From contig JAIUPL010000019.1 in assembly GCA_020160935.1 (NCBI GenBank), positions 1 to 64,000 on the forward strand: a DNA stretch of 64,000 bases, read 5' to 3'. The translations under genes were made by a program, and so were the position numbers. This document shows positions 7,699-17,912 of the stretch, piece after piece; positions within the stretch are counted from its first letter, which is position 1; each line of letters starts with the position of its first letter. The notes under the pieces were generated by a model, which worked only from the letters and a program-made list of their open reading frames with translations, ran no database searches and was not told the DNA's origin. The stretch comes from Bacteroidota bacterium. Its GTDB lineage: Bacteria; Bacteroidota; Bacteroidia; Chitinophagales; Saprospiraceae.

Positions 7699-10113
7699 TT
7701 AGAATTTAAAACTCCAGGCGAAATAGGGAATGATCGGAAACAGCGAAGCCTTTTTCAGCACTTTTTTTCTGCCATTTATGCCATAATCTGTATCAGTATA
7801 CAGGAAAAAAGGATTTTTTCGATTGTAGGCATTGTAGGCGCCCCAGGCCCAGGTACGCGTGTAGCGGCGTTTTTTCTTGGTAAATTCCAAACCAATATCC
7901 AGCCGGTTGTAGGAAGGCATGCGAAAATTGTTGCGCTGTGGTGTGTGCGAAATCGTATTGATAAAATAATCGTATTCCGATGGCCCTATGTACTGTGAGG
8001 TGCCGAGCGTAACGGCATTTCCGGTAGAATATACCCAGGTGCCGGCGAGAGAAAAGCGGTCTGTAAACTTATAAGAGGCCGTAATTTCAAAATCATGTCG
8101 GCGGTCGTATTTGTAGGGGTATTCGCGGCCAAAATTGATGTCATCAAACTGCCGATTGGCCCACGACAGGGTGTATCCAATCCACCCGCTGAGCCGCCCG
8201 GTTTTCTTTTGAATAAAAAATTCCGAACCATAGGCGGTGCCGCGCCCTTGCGATACCCGGTTTTCCCAATTCTGGAACTGCAACAGGCTGGAGCCTTCGC
8301 GGAAAGCGATGACGTTATTCATTTCCTTGTAATACAGTTCGATACTGAATTCGTAGTCGTCGCCCAGGGTTTTGGCACTGCCCAGGGCCACTTGCCATGA
8401 ATCCTGCGGTTTTACGCGCTGCGTAGTGGGCAACCACAAGTCAGTCGGTAATCCAATTGTTTCATTGGTCAGCAAATGGATATACTGGCGCATGGTACTG
8501 AACCCTGCCTTGAGCGACCAGCCGTCGCCAAATAAATAGCGTGCATTCAGGCGCGGTTGCAGCGAGAAATAAGGTTTATCCTGGAGTACAAAACCGGAGA
8601 AATGCAAGCCTGCATTAATCCGAAAACGGCGGTTGATTTTCCAGTCGTCTTCCGCATAGGCTGCAAATTCTGTAGCGTACACGTTCTTTTGAACATAATC
8701 GGCGCTGAAACTGCTCGAATCGGGTTCCGTGTCATCGATTTCAAAAGAAGAGTAACTGGCATGGAAAGTTCCCGGCTTGAACGTATGCACAATGGCATTG
8801 GCGCCGAAGCGAACATAGTGGTCCGGGTCGGGCAAATAATCAAAATCCACTTTGGCAGCCACGTCTCCGATGCCTGAAAAATAACTCAGGTCAAATTTGT
8901 CTTCACTGACCAATGTGTTGTCATCCAGTTCGCGGCTCTCGAATCCGTTCGATGTATGAAAACGATAACGGGTATAGGTCAGTGTGGTATTCGCAAACAG
9001 TTTGGGGTTCCAGATATGGTTCCAGCGGGCAGCCGTCGTGATATTGCCCCAACCCAGGCCTGCTTTGAATGCATCTTCATAATCCTCGTCTTTTTCCCCA
9101 ATATCCAGGTAAAACTTGTCTTTACCGGTATAAAAACTCAGGTAAACCCGATCCTTTTCCGACAACTTGTAGTTCACCTTGGCATTGATGTCGTCAAAAA
9201 AGTAGCCTACCACTCCTTCGGTGTCCTCTTCCCGTAATCCGGCTTTGATCAGCGGGCGGGCAATAATATCAATATACGTACGGCGCCCCGAAACGATGAA
9301 CGACGACTTGCCTTTTTTGATAGGCCCTTCCAGTGTCAGTTTGGATGCCACCAGACCAATCGTGCCTTCTCCGTGAAATTCGTTTTCATTGCCTTCCTTC
9401 ATATTAATCTCGATGACTGACGACAAGCGGCCGCCATAACGCGCCGGGAAACCACCTTTGATGAGCGACACATCTTTGATGGCATCGGGATTGAACACTG
9501 AAAAGAAGCCGAACAGGTGCGACACATTGTACACCGGCACGCCATCGAGCAGGATAAGGTTCTGATCGGGACCGCCGCCGCGCACATAAATGCCGCTTTG
9601 GCCTTCGCCGCCGCCCGACACGCCCGGCAGCAGTTGCAGGGCCTTGAGCACGTCTTTTTCGCCGAGCAGGGCAGGCACGTTTTTGATTTGCTGAATAGGA
9701 ACATCGATGCGCCCCATCTGAGCGCGTTCTTCGATGCGCTCGTAGCGATCGGCTTTGATTTCTACCTCTTTCAGCACCGAACCCGGCTCCAGGGCCATGT
9801 TCTGGGTGGTGTTTTTATTCAGGAAAAACTCAAACGCGCCGGGTTTGTAGCCTATATAGGTAATAGTAATCAGGGCAGTATCAGAAGGCAGCGTTAGACT
9901 GTAAAAGCCGAAGGTATTGGTCACCGTGCCTTTACCGCTTTTCACATCCCGAATCGTTGCGCCAATGAGGTATTCCCCGCTGGTCTGGTCGGTGATGGTA
10001 CCACTGATGGTAAACTTGTCTTGCGCAAAAACTGTAATAGAATGAAGAAAAAGGAATAGAACAACAAGCCCTAAAGCCTTTCCCGGAGGGAAAAACGTGT
10101 AAGTATTAGTCAT
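7699..10113 (-). CDS. TonB-dependent receptor with carboxypeptidase-like N-terminal domain
   Basis: The 804-residue protein has a signal peptide (cleavage after VFAQ) and a CarboxypepD_reg-like domain (about 30-115, FTISGTITDQTSGEYLIGATI). A TonB plug domain follows (about 120-250, with GGEGQSGIYVRGGGPDQNLI and LDGVPVYN), then a long beta-barrel of alternating aromatic strands. The start at 10113 (MTNTYTFFPPG) was preferred over the longer reading because it directly precedes the signal peptide. It imports an unknown ligand across the outer membrane using TonB energy and is paired with the downstream DUF4249 lipoprotein. The upstream HIT-domain gene ends 85 nt before it and may be co-transcribed. 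Confidence 0.92.
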   Translation of the reverse strand: MTNTYTFFPPGKALGLVVLFLFLHSITVFAQDKFTISGTITDQTSGEYLIGATIRDVKSGKGTVTNTFGFYSLTLPSDTALITITYIGYKPGAFEFFLNKNTTQNMALEPGSVLKEVEIKADRYERIEERAQMGRIDVPIQQIKNVPALLGEKDVLKALQLLPGVSGGGEGQSGIYVRGGGPDQNLILLDGVPVYNVSHLFGFFSVFNPDAIKDVSLIKGGFPARYGGRLSSVIEINMKEGNENEFHGEGTIGLVASKLTLEGPIKKGKSSFIVSGRRTYIDIIARPLIKAGLREEDTEGVVGYFFDDINAKVNYKLSEKDRVYLSFYTGKDKFYLDIGEKDEDYEDAFKAGLGWGNITTAARWNHIWNPKLFANTTLTYTRYRFHTSNGFESRELDDNTLVSEDKFDLSYFSGIGDVAAKVDFDYLPDPDHYVRFGANAIVHTFKPGTFHASYSSFEIDDTEPDSSSFSADYVQKNVYATEFAAYAEDDWKINRRFRINAGLHFSGFVLQDKPYFSLQPRLNARYLFGDGWSLKAGFSTMRQYIHLLTNETIGLPTDLWLPTTQRVKPQDSWQVALGSAKTLGDDYEFSIELYYKEMNNVIAFREGSSLLQFQNWENRVSQGRGTAYGSEFFIQKKTGRLSGWIGYTLSWANRQFDDINFGREYPYKYDRRHDFEITASYKFTDRFSLAGTWVYSTGNAVTLGTSQYIGPSEYDYFINTISHTPQRNNFRMPSYNRLDIGLEFTKKKRRYTRTWAWGAYNAYNRKNPFFLYTDTDYGINGRKKVLKKASLFPIIPYFAWSFKF

Positions 10114-10198
10114 AGGAAGAGATAGGTTAGTTTGGAGGAAATGACGTTTTGCTACAGTAATTCGTTTGTTACAAGGCGCCATTTTGTGTTTTTCTTAA

Positions 10199-11539
10199 CT
10201 AAAATTTTTGCTTGGTCAACACCAGTCGGTCAAAGACTTTCCAGGTTCCGTCATCCTGTTTCCTGAAATCCGTGAGTTCAATGGTCTGCTGATCCAGAAA
10301 CCTGTACACCGTTTTCCCCTCTAAACGGGCCGTATTTCGCCATTGCACCGTCAGTTCCCGGCCGTCGTATCGGGCTTCCAGCGGAAATGCATCGCCCGTC
10401 GAATCCATCCAGTTGGCAGAATAATGGCCCGGTGTGTTCGTCAGTTTAAAAAAGGCTTTCCCGTCAAAAATATCCGGTGCGGCGCCCTCGTGCCGCAATT
10501 CCTGCCGGTACGACAATGCAATAAATTTGTTTTGCAGGTCGGGTTCCCACTTCAGCGTCACGGTTGCGTTCCTGATTTGGGCCACCCACACTCCCAGCAT
10601 GCGTTTTTCAAAAGGAGCCATATGCACGCTATCCGCAAAGCGGCGTTGAATGCTCCTCCAGCCGGGGTCTACCATCGGGCCTGTGCGGGCGCCCCCTAGT
10701 ACGTGCAGGTGCAGGTGAAAGGCAGACTGTCCGGCATCCTCGTTGGTATTAAACGCCAGCCGGTAACCACTTTCTGCGATACCAGTTTTTTGAGCCATGT
10801 CCCGTGCCGTCAGCAGCATGTGACCCAGCAACGACTCATCGGCAGCCGTAGCGTCGTTGAGAGTCGGAATGCGGCGATTGGGTACCACCAGCAGGTGAAC
10901 GGGCATTTGCGGACTGAGGGAGCGCAGCACCGTCACCAGGCTATCCTGAAACAAGAGGCGTTGCGGTAATTGCCCGTCTATTTCTTTCTGAAAAGGCGAT
11001 TCCTGCTTCAAGGCGCGGGCTTTGCGCAACAGGTAATCGGGGTTCAATTGGCCGTTGTTGCCTGGTTCAGCCAATTTCCTGTATATAAAAGTGCCATAGG
11101 AAGGATTGCTGATCCAGGGTGCTTCCAGGTATTTTTCCAGTACCGAATCGGCTTCCGGATGGTACACCACACGCTGTTGTACCCCGTCTTTCCGGTTTTC
11201 AAAAATGTAGTCGCCCTGATCGATACTGCTCAGGAGGAAAGTATCATGGGGGCCTTCGAATTGCCGTTGTGCCACATACCAGATCTGATTGCCGGAATAA
11301 AACAGCCCCAGTTGCTCTCCTGTAATATCCGTTTGATCCGCATCTACCCGATGAATACGGCCTTCGAGATGCTTGGCGTCCTGGATACGCCATTGCTCCA
11401 TCTGGCGGCCCTTCTCCCAGGGAGCAGCCCATTCGCCCTGCAAGTTGTAAAGTGTTGCAAAATCCTGTAGCGAAAAGGTCTGTGCTTCCACATGACTCCA
11501 TATGAGCCACCACAAACAAATCCCGATGATTGTTTTCAT
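10199..11539 (-). CDS. Exported HIT (Hint-like) domain protein flanked by two lipocalin-like DUF6265-type domains
   Basis: This 446-residue protein begins with a signal peptide (MKTIIGICLWWLIWSHVEAQ). Residues about 25-140 resemble a DUF6265-type beta-barrel domain (LQGEWAAPWEKGRQMEQWRI). Residues about 150-285 form a HIT domain of the Hint type, with PVHLLVVPNRRIPTLND and the catalytic histidine triad HLHLH at 275-279. Residues about 300-446 look like another beta-rich domain of the first kind. HIT proteins are normally small cytoplasmic nucleotide hydrolases or transferases; an exported, sandwiched form is unusual. A one-mismatch promoter box lies at 11570-11577. The start at 11539 was chosen because it begins the signal peptide. 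The role is unknown. Confidence 0.75.
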   Translation of the reverse strand: MKTIIGICLWWLIWSHVEAQTFSLQDFATLYNLQGEWAAPWEKGRQMEQWRIQDAKHLEGRIHRVDADQTDITGEQLGLFYSGNQIWYVAQRQFEGPHDTFLLSSIDQGDYIFENRKDGVQQRVVYHPEADSVLEKYLEAPWISNPSYGTFIYRKLAEPGNNGQLNPDYLLRKARALKQESPFQKEIDGQLPQRLLFQDSLVTVLRSLSPQMPVHLLVVPNRRIPTLNDATAADESLLGHMLLTARDMAQKTGIAESGYRLAFNTNEDAGQSAFHLHLHVLGGARTGPMVDPGWRSIQRRFADSVHMAPFEKRMLGVWVAQIRNATVTLKWEPDLQNKFIALSYRQELRHEGAAPDIFDGKAFFKLTNTPGHYSANWMDSTGDAFPLEARYDGRELTVQWRNTARLEGKTVYRFLDQQTIELTDFRKQDDGTWKVFDRLVLTKQKF

Positions 11540-11635
11540 ATGCAAGAGAGGACGGTGAAAATACCGCAACGAAAGTACCTCTCCGCCGGAATTTTTACAC
11601 CTTGTGCCCTGTTTGGTTTTGAAAATCAGGAATAG

Positions 11636-12565
11636 ATGCAGGAAAAGATACTGGAACGAATTGCCCGGAAGACGGGCATTGACAACCTCGTGGATGTATT
11701 AAGCGAGCAGATTTCAGGCGCAGACCTAAACTCTCTTCTGCTGGAAGTTTTTCGCAGGAAAACGGAAAAAATGCGCCCGGAAGAACTGCTGGATGCGTAT
11801 CGCAGCAATCGTTTTGTGCAGCCCTCTTCCGTAAATGCGCTTGATTTTCAGGCGTTTATATTACAAGCCCTGCAAGCCACTCATTCGGCGGGTTTTGAGC
11901 CCATTATCCTGTCGCCGGTCAGCCCGCTGGGTGCCTGCTCGGTAGTGGCCACGGCGCACCAGCACAAAATCATCAGCGCCCTGCGCGGCACGGAAGTTAC
12001 GGCCGATGCTACCAACCTCATGGCGCTCGAAAGTACCGTGCGGCGGATTCACCGGCACCTGCCAGCCGAGACGCTGCATTTGAGCACTACCCACCGACAT
12101 GTGCGGGCGCAGGAGGTACCGAAAATGCCAGGCTTTTCGGCGCATTTTCAGGTGCTGGCACTGACTTCCGCCGGGCGCGATACGGGCAGTTTTCAGTTTG
12201 AAAAAGAAAGTTTGTTGCAGCACCTGCAGTTTTATATGACTTATTTCAATGAAGTGCTGAAACAGCCGGTAAAATTTGTCCGACTCAAAGCCCTCGACCC
12301 TGCCGGTGAGCCCAACCGCGTTTTTGAAGCCATCGTCTCCGACATCCGAACGACGCATCCCGAATGGCCGCTCGACATCCAACGCAGCGCCGCTTCCGAT
12401 CAGAACTACTATGAGTTTCTCCAGTTCAAGATTGTTATTAACCTGCCGGATGGCGCTGAAATCGAAATCGCCGATGGCGGATTCACCGACTGGACCCGCC
12501 AGTTGAGCCGCAGCAGAAAAGAAAGGTTTTTGATCAGCGGACTGGGTTTGGAACTTTTACAGAGA

Positions 12566-12577
<12 letters not shown>
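11636..12577 (+). CDS. Conserved protein of unknown function
   Basis: This 313-residue soluble protein has no signal peptide or membrane segment. An N-terminal helical region (1-75, ERIARKTGIDNLVDVLSEQISGADLNSLLLEVFRRK) precedes an alpha/beta domain with the notable stretches SPLGACSVVATAHQHKIIS and TEVTADATNLMALES. Later come TSAGRDTG and a C-terminal ISGLGLELL. The last two and the general pattern recall class II aminoacyl-tRNA-synthetase-like folds, but I cannot assign it. The final residues VRA and the stop codon are written in the GTGAGAGCGTGA words of the array that follows, so the 3' end seems to have been replaced by the repeat. Confidence 0.6.
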
Positions 12578-14205
<1,628 letters not shown>

Positions 14206-14403
14206 GGATTACATGATTACATGATTACATGATTTCAGATTACATGATTTCAGATTACATGATTTCAGATTACATGATTACATGATTACATGATTTACGA
14301 TTTGATTTTTGAATTATGATTTTTGATTGAATACGACGCCCCAAATCATAAATTGGCAATCAAAAATCCAATCTGAAATCGGAAATCATGTAATCTGAAA
14401 TCT
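14206..14403. repeat. ATTACATG-word inverted repeat between glpK and the carboxylase gene
   Basis: The left arm (14207-14325) repeats ATTACATG and ATTTCAG words about nine times. The right arm (about 14338-14403) carries the reverse complement (AATCTGAAATC, AATCATGTAATC). Both arms reach the stop codons of the two convergent genes (TGA at 14203-14205 and the complement of the stop at 14404), so the whole intergenic region is one imperfect hairpin, well placed as a bidirectional terminator. Confidence 0.85.
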
Positions 14404-16035
14404 TCACACCTGAATCACACCCGGATTAAATCTTTCCACCGGCGCATTGTTCGCCGCTTCAATCCCCATGCTGATCCATTGCCGCGTATCGCGCGGGTCG
14501 ATGATGGCATCTACCCAAAGGCGGGCTGCTGCGTAGTAGGGCGAGGTTTGGGCATCGTAGCGGGCTTTTATTTGCTCGAACAAGGCTTTTTCGGCTGCCG
14601 GATCGGGTGCATCGCCCTTGTTTTTGAGTGTTTCCACCTGAATTTGGGTGAGCACCTTGGCAGCCTGTTCGCCGCCCATCACTGCGATTTTAGCCGTCGG
14701 CCAGGCGGCGATCAGGCGCGGGTCGTAGGCTTTCCCGCACATAGCGTAGTTGCCCGCGCCATAAGAATTGCCGATGATGATGGTAAATTTCGGCACGGTA
14801 GAATTGGCCACTGCATTCACCATTTTAGCGCCGTCCTTGATGATGCCGCCGTGTTCGGAGCGGGTGCCGACCATGAAGCCCGTTACATCGTGCAGGAACA
14901 CGAGCGGGATTTTTTTCTGGTTGCAATTCAGGATAAAACGCGTGGCTTTGTCGGCCGAATCGGAGTAAATGACGCCGCCGAACTGGATTTCGCCTTTGGC
15001 ATTTTTCACCACTTGCCGGTTGTTGACCACAATACCCACCGCCCAGCCGTCGATGCGGGCATAGGCGGTGATGATGGTTTTGCCGTAATGTTCCTTGTAT
15101 TGGGTCAGTTGGCCATCGTCGACCAGGCGGCGCAGCACTTCCAGCGTAGAGTAGGGTTTGGCGCCGTTTTCCGGAAACAATGAAAACAAATCCTCGGGTT
15201 TTCCCGCAGGCGGGCGGCTTTCGACGCGGTCGAAACCGGCGTTTTCAAAACGCCCGAACTTATCGATCAGGTCTTTGATCGTGTCCAGGCAGGTTTTGTC
15301 GTCGGGCATTTTGTAGTCGGTCACGCCCGAAATTTCGGAGTGCGTCGCCGCGCCGCCGAGCGTTTCCTTGTCGGCATCTTCGCCAATGGCGGCTTTCACC
15401 AGATACGGCCCGGCGAGAAAAACGGAGCCTGTTTTTTCCACAATCAGCGCTTCATCAGACATGATAGGCAAGTAGGCGCCACCGGCCACGCAACTGCCCA
15501 TGATGGCGGCAATTTGCGGGATGCCGGCGGAAGAAAGCCGCGCATTGTTGCGAAAAATGCGCCCGAAGTGCTCTTTATCCGGAAAAATTTCGTCCTGCAT
15601 AGGCAGATACACACCTGCGCTGTCGACGAGGTAAATGATCGGCAGGCGGTTTTCCATGGCGATTTCCTGGGCACGCAGGTTCTTTTTTCCGGTGATGGGA
15701 AACCAGGCGCCGGCTTTTACCGTGGCGTCGTTGGCCACTACGATACACTGCCGGCCGCGCACATAGCCAATCACCACTACGACACCGCCGGCAGGGCAGC
15801 CGCCGTGTTCGGGGTACATTTCATACCCGGCGAAAGCGCCCATTTCGATGCGCGGTTTGCCCGTATCGAGCAGGTAGTCGATGCGCTCGCGGGCGCTCAT
15901 TTTGCCTTCCTTGTGGAGTTTTTCGAGGCGCTTGGGGCCGCCGCCTTCGTGTATTTTATCGAGTCTTCTTTGCAGGGAGGAGAGCGCCAGTTTCATGGCG
16001 TCTATGTTTTTTTCGGCTTCCAGATCGAGCGGCAT
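14404..16035 (-). CDS. Acyl-CoA carboxylase carboxyltransferase (beta) subunit, methylcrotonyl/propionyl type
   Basis: This 543-residue biotin-dependent carboxyltransferase has both crotonase-fold halves. The first shows GGVVVVIGYVRGRQCIVVANDATVKAG and MGSCVAGGAYLPIMSDEALIVEKTGSVFLAGP. The second shows KIPLVFLHDVTGFMVG and GNSYGAGNYAMCGKAYDPR. The arrangement GSC-AGGAY-P-MSDE and LGGAATHSEISGVTD is closest to methylcrotonyl-CoA carboxylase beta, but propionyl-CoA or other short acyl-CoA use cannot be excluded. The biotin carboxylase/carrier subunit is not adjacent. A near-match promoter box (complement of TAAAGGTA, about 16074-16081) lies upstream. Confidence 0.9.
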   Translation of the reverse strand: MPLDLEAEKNIDAMKLALSSLQRRLDKIHEGGGPKRLEKLHKEGKMSARERIDYLLDTGKPRIEMGAFAGYEMYPEHGGCPAGGVVVVIGYVRGRQCIVVANDATVKAGAWFPITGKKNLRAQEIAMENRLPIIYLVDSAGVYLPMQDEIFPDKEHFGRIFRNNARLSSAGIPQIAAIMGSCVAGGAYLPIMSDEALIVEKTGSVFLAGPYLVKAAIGEDADKETLGGAATHSEISGVTDYKMPDDKTCLDTIKDLIDKFGRFENAGFDRVESRPPAGKPEDLFSLFPENGAKPYSTLEVLRRLVDDGQLTQYKEHYGKTIITAYARIDGWAVGIVVNNRQVVKNAKGEIQFGGVIYSDSADKATRFILNCNQKKIPLVFLHDVTGFMVGTRSEHGGIIKDGAKMVNAVANSTVPKFTIIIGNSYGAGNYAMCGKAYDPRLIAAWPTAKIAVMGGEQAAKVLTQIQVETLKNKGDAPDPAAEKALFEQIKARYDAQTSPYYAAARLWVDAIIDPRDTRQWISMGIEAANNAPVERFNPGVIQV

Positions 16036-16126
16036 GTTGTGCGTGGTGGGAATAATTTGGTGAGCGAACGGGTGTAAAGGTAAGCGGGTCGGGTTGTTTC
16101 GAGGAGATTTATTTCCCGTAGAGTGG

Positions 16127-16264
16127 TTTCCCGCAGATTTACGCAGATTTTTCCGCAGATTTACGCAGATCGTAGAGTAGACGCATTTTATTTGATCATC
16201 TAAAAAAGGTGTACTCTACGATCTGCGGAAATCTGCGGAAAAATCTGCGTAAATCTGCGGGAAA
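16127..16264. repeat. Near-perfect 53-nt inverted repeat between divergent genes
   Basis: Left arm 16127-16179 and right arm 16212-16264 are reverse complements with one mismatch in 53 positions; the loop is 32 nt. Each arm contains tandem words of the type CGCAGATTTA/CCGCAGATTT. Both flanking genes point away from it, so it is not a shared terminator. It occupies more than half of the 264-nt intergenic region 16036-16299. Confidence 0.92.
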
Positions 16265-16299
16265 TTAATCTATGCTTTGCGGCAACTAAACCCACCTCC

Positions 16300-17046
16300 A
16301 TGCCCATCCTACACCTCTCCAACCCGGCCGCCTACACCGAAAAAGAGCGCCTCTACCTCGACGTGCGCCGCCGCGAAGGGCGCGTGTTGTCCGATGAGCA
16401 GTTACTGGAATTGCCGGATGTGACACAGCCACCCGCCCTGGCCCGTGAGTGGCGTTGGAGAAAACGCAGTTTCCAAAGGCTGGATGCGTACCTGCATCGC
16501 CGTTTTCATAAATCCCCCATTCGTATACTCGACCTGGGTTGCGGCAACGGCTGGATGTCGAACCTGCTGGCAGCCGATCCCTTGCGAACGGTTACCGCCA
16601 TGGATTTGAATGAAACAGAACTGGAACAGGGTAGCAGGGTTTTCCGGCGCGACAACCTGCAATTTGTGTACGGCGACGTGCTGAAAGACGAATGGCCGGA
16701 AGAACCCTTCGACGTGATTGTACTGGCAGCCTCGGTGCAATATTTTCCTGACCTCGGGGAACTGATCGCAAGGCTCAAAAAGTTATTGGCCCCGGATGGA
16801 GAAATCCACCTGCTGGATTCCAACTTTTACCCGGATGCTGCCGCCGCAGAAGCCGCCCGTCAACGCACAAAAGCGTATTACGAACAGGTGGGTGTGCCGG
16901 AAATGGCCGGTTTTTACCACCACCATTTGAAGCAGGAAGTGCTGGCCTGCGGCGCGAAAAACCTGAATGCGGGACTGTGGATGACGCTGCTGAGGCGAGT
17001 GAAGTACGAGGGGCCGTTTTCGTGGTGGAGGATCGGGTATAAATAA
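16300..17046 (+). CDS. Class I SAM-dependent methyltransferase
   Basis: This 248-residue protein has a Rossmann-type SAM-binding domain at residues 70-170: motif I ILDLGCGNGW (about 74-83), acidic motif II TAMDLNETELE, and a motif IV-like FDVIVLAASVQYF. The N-terminal 65 residues (EKERLYLDVRRREGRVLSDEQL) are charged and helical. The substrate is not evident. The 3' end has a clear hairpin terminator shared with the convergent STAS gene. A TATGCTTTGC sequence at 16271-16280, just outside the inverted repeat, may be its promoter. Confidence 0.8.
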   Translation: MPILHLSNPAAYTEKERLYLDVRRREGRVLSDEQLLELPDVTQPPALAREWRWRKRSFQRLDAYLHRRFHKSPIRILDLGCGNGWMSNLLAADPLRTVTAMDLNETELEQGSRVFRRDNLQFVYGDVLKDEWPEEPFDVIVLAASVQYFPDLGELIARLKKLLAPDGEIHLLDSNFYPDAAAAEAARQRTKAYYEQVGVPEMAGFYHHHLKQEVLACGAKNLNAGLWMTLLRRVKYEGPFSWWRIGYK

Positions 17047-17049
17047 AAA

Positions 17050-17098
17050 AATTCCCGACACGACTTCAACAATCAAATTGTCGACATCGTATCGGGAA
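17050..17098. terminator. Bidirectional intrinsic terminator
   Basis: TTCCCGACACGA (from about 17052) and TCGTATCGGGAA (ending about 17097) form a stem with one bulge around a loop of about 22 nt. It is flanked by an A-run on the left (17043-17050). It lies between the convergent methyltransferase and STAS genes. Confidence 0.75.
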
Positions 17099-17146
17099 TC
17101 CTTCTAATCATTTTAAATCCCGAGCATCCTGTTCAACTCCCCTCTC

Positions 17147-17524
17147 CTACTCCTCGTTTTTCGTCAACTCGCGCTCGATCTCTTCCATCATCACATAATC
17201 GATGGCTTCACTCACCGTCGGAATCATGATCAGGATCGTTTCGAGGCGAGAAATTTCGATGAGTTTTTTCACCATTGGCTGCAATTCGCCGGCGAGCACG
17301 AACGAACCCGAATCTTTCCAGAGACGGTGGCCTGTCAAAATGGCGCTCAAACCACTGGAATCCACAAACTTGACGGTGGACATATCCAGGATAAAATTGC
17401 GCACACCTTCATTGTTGAAAAAGATGAAATCACTCTTCAGGTTCGGGGCAATCGTAGAGTTCAGGTTCTCTTCGTCGAGGGCAAGAACGGAATATTGCTC
17501 CTGCTTGTCAATCCTGTATTTCAT
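17147..17524 (-). CDS. STAS-domain protein (anti-sigma factor antagonist-like)
   Basis: This 125-residue protein is a single STAS domain (about 10-110). The conserved DMSTVKFVDSSGLSAILTG block carries the usual phosphorylatable serine in DSSG (S56/S57), so it may act in partner switching with an anti-sigma kinase not present here. The frame stays open upstream to 17764, but MKYRIDKQ is the natural domain start. A perfect TACATTTG promoter box (complement of 17587-17594) lies between the two possible starts, which supports 17524. The C-terminus EEIERELTKNEE is acidic. Confidence 0.85.
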   Translation of the reverse strand: MKYRIDKQEQYSVLALDEENLNSTIAPNLKSDFIFFNNEGVRNFILDMSTVKFVDSSGLSAILTGHRLWKDSGSFVLAGELQPMVKKLIEISRLETILIMIPTVSEAIDYVMMEEIERELTKNEE

Positions 17525-17912
17525 AAAAGACTGATTTTCAGTGTTGTTTGCGAATAATAAGCCCTCCTGCCGGGCAGTTGGGACGACAAATGTAAGGTTT
17601 GCCACGCAGTTTACGGCAATTTTTCGCTGCGCATTTTTTTTGACGAATATTGTACCTGACAAGCCGTCAGTTTTTTTCAAGGCTGGCACTGTTTTTTCAG
17701 TGCATAAATGTGCTGCCGAATATCGGATGGGCACGGCTCGCGGGGTCGAAATTTGACACCGCAAATTCCCCAGAACCGAAAAAAGAAAATTTTGTTAAAT
17801 GTGTGTTTGTCAGGGTGTATTTACGTGATTTCTCCTAAAATTGTAGCTCAAAATGAAGCGCTAAAACACCCCGGATTGGTTTCCTGATTTTAACTTCTTC
17901 ACTCTTATACGA
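17525..17912. other. Intergenic region between divergent STAS and clpC genes
   Basis: This 388-nt stretch holds the STAS promoter box (17587-17594). Towards clpC it is A/T-rich with several TTTG-like elements (17791-17794, 17805-17808), but no clear paired -33/-7 elements and no heat-shock operator (CIRCE-like dyad) that I could recognise. No gene seen. Confidence 0.5.
17587..17594 (-). promoter_or_regulatory. Bacteroidota -7 box (TACATTTG) of the STAS gene
   Basis: Read on the minus strand, this is an exact TAnnTTTG match, 63 nt before the STAS start codon. Confidence 0.6.

Noticed and set aside
16127..16264. Transposon or insertion-sequence ends
   Set aside because: The arms look like terminal inverted repeats, but they enclose only 32 nt and no transposase, and no target-site duplication is visible.
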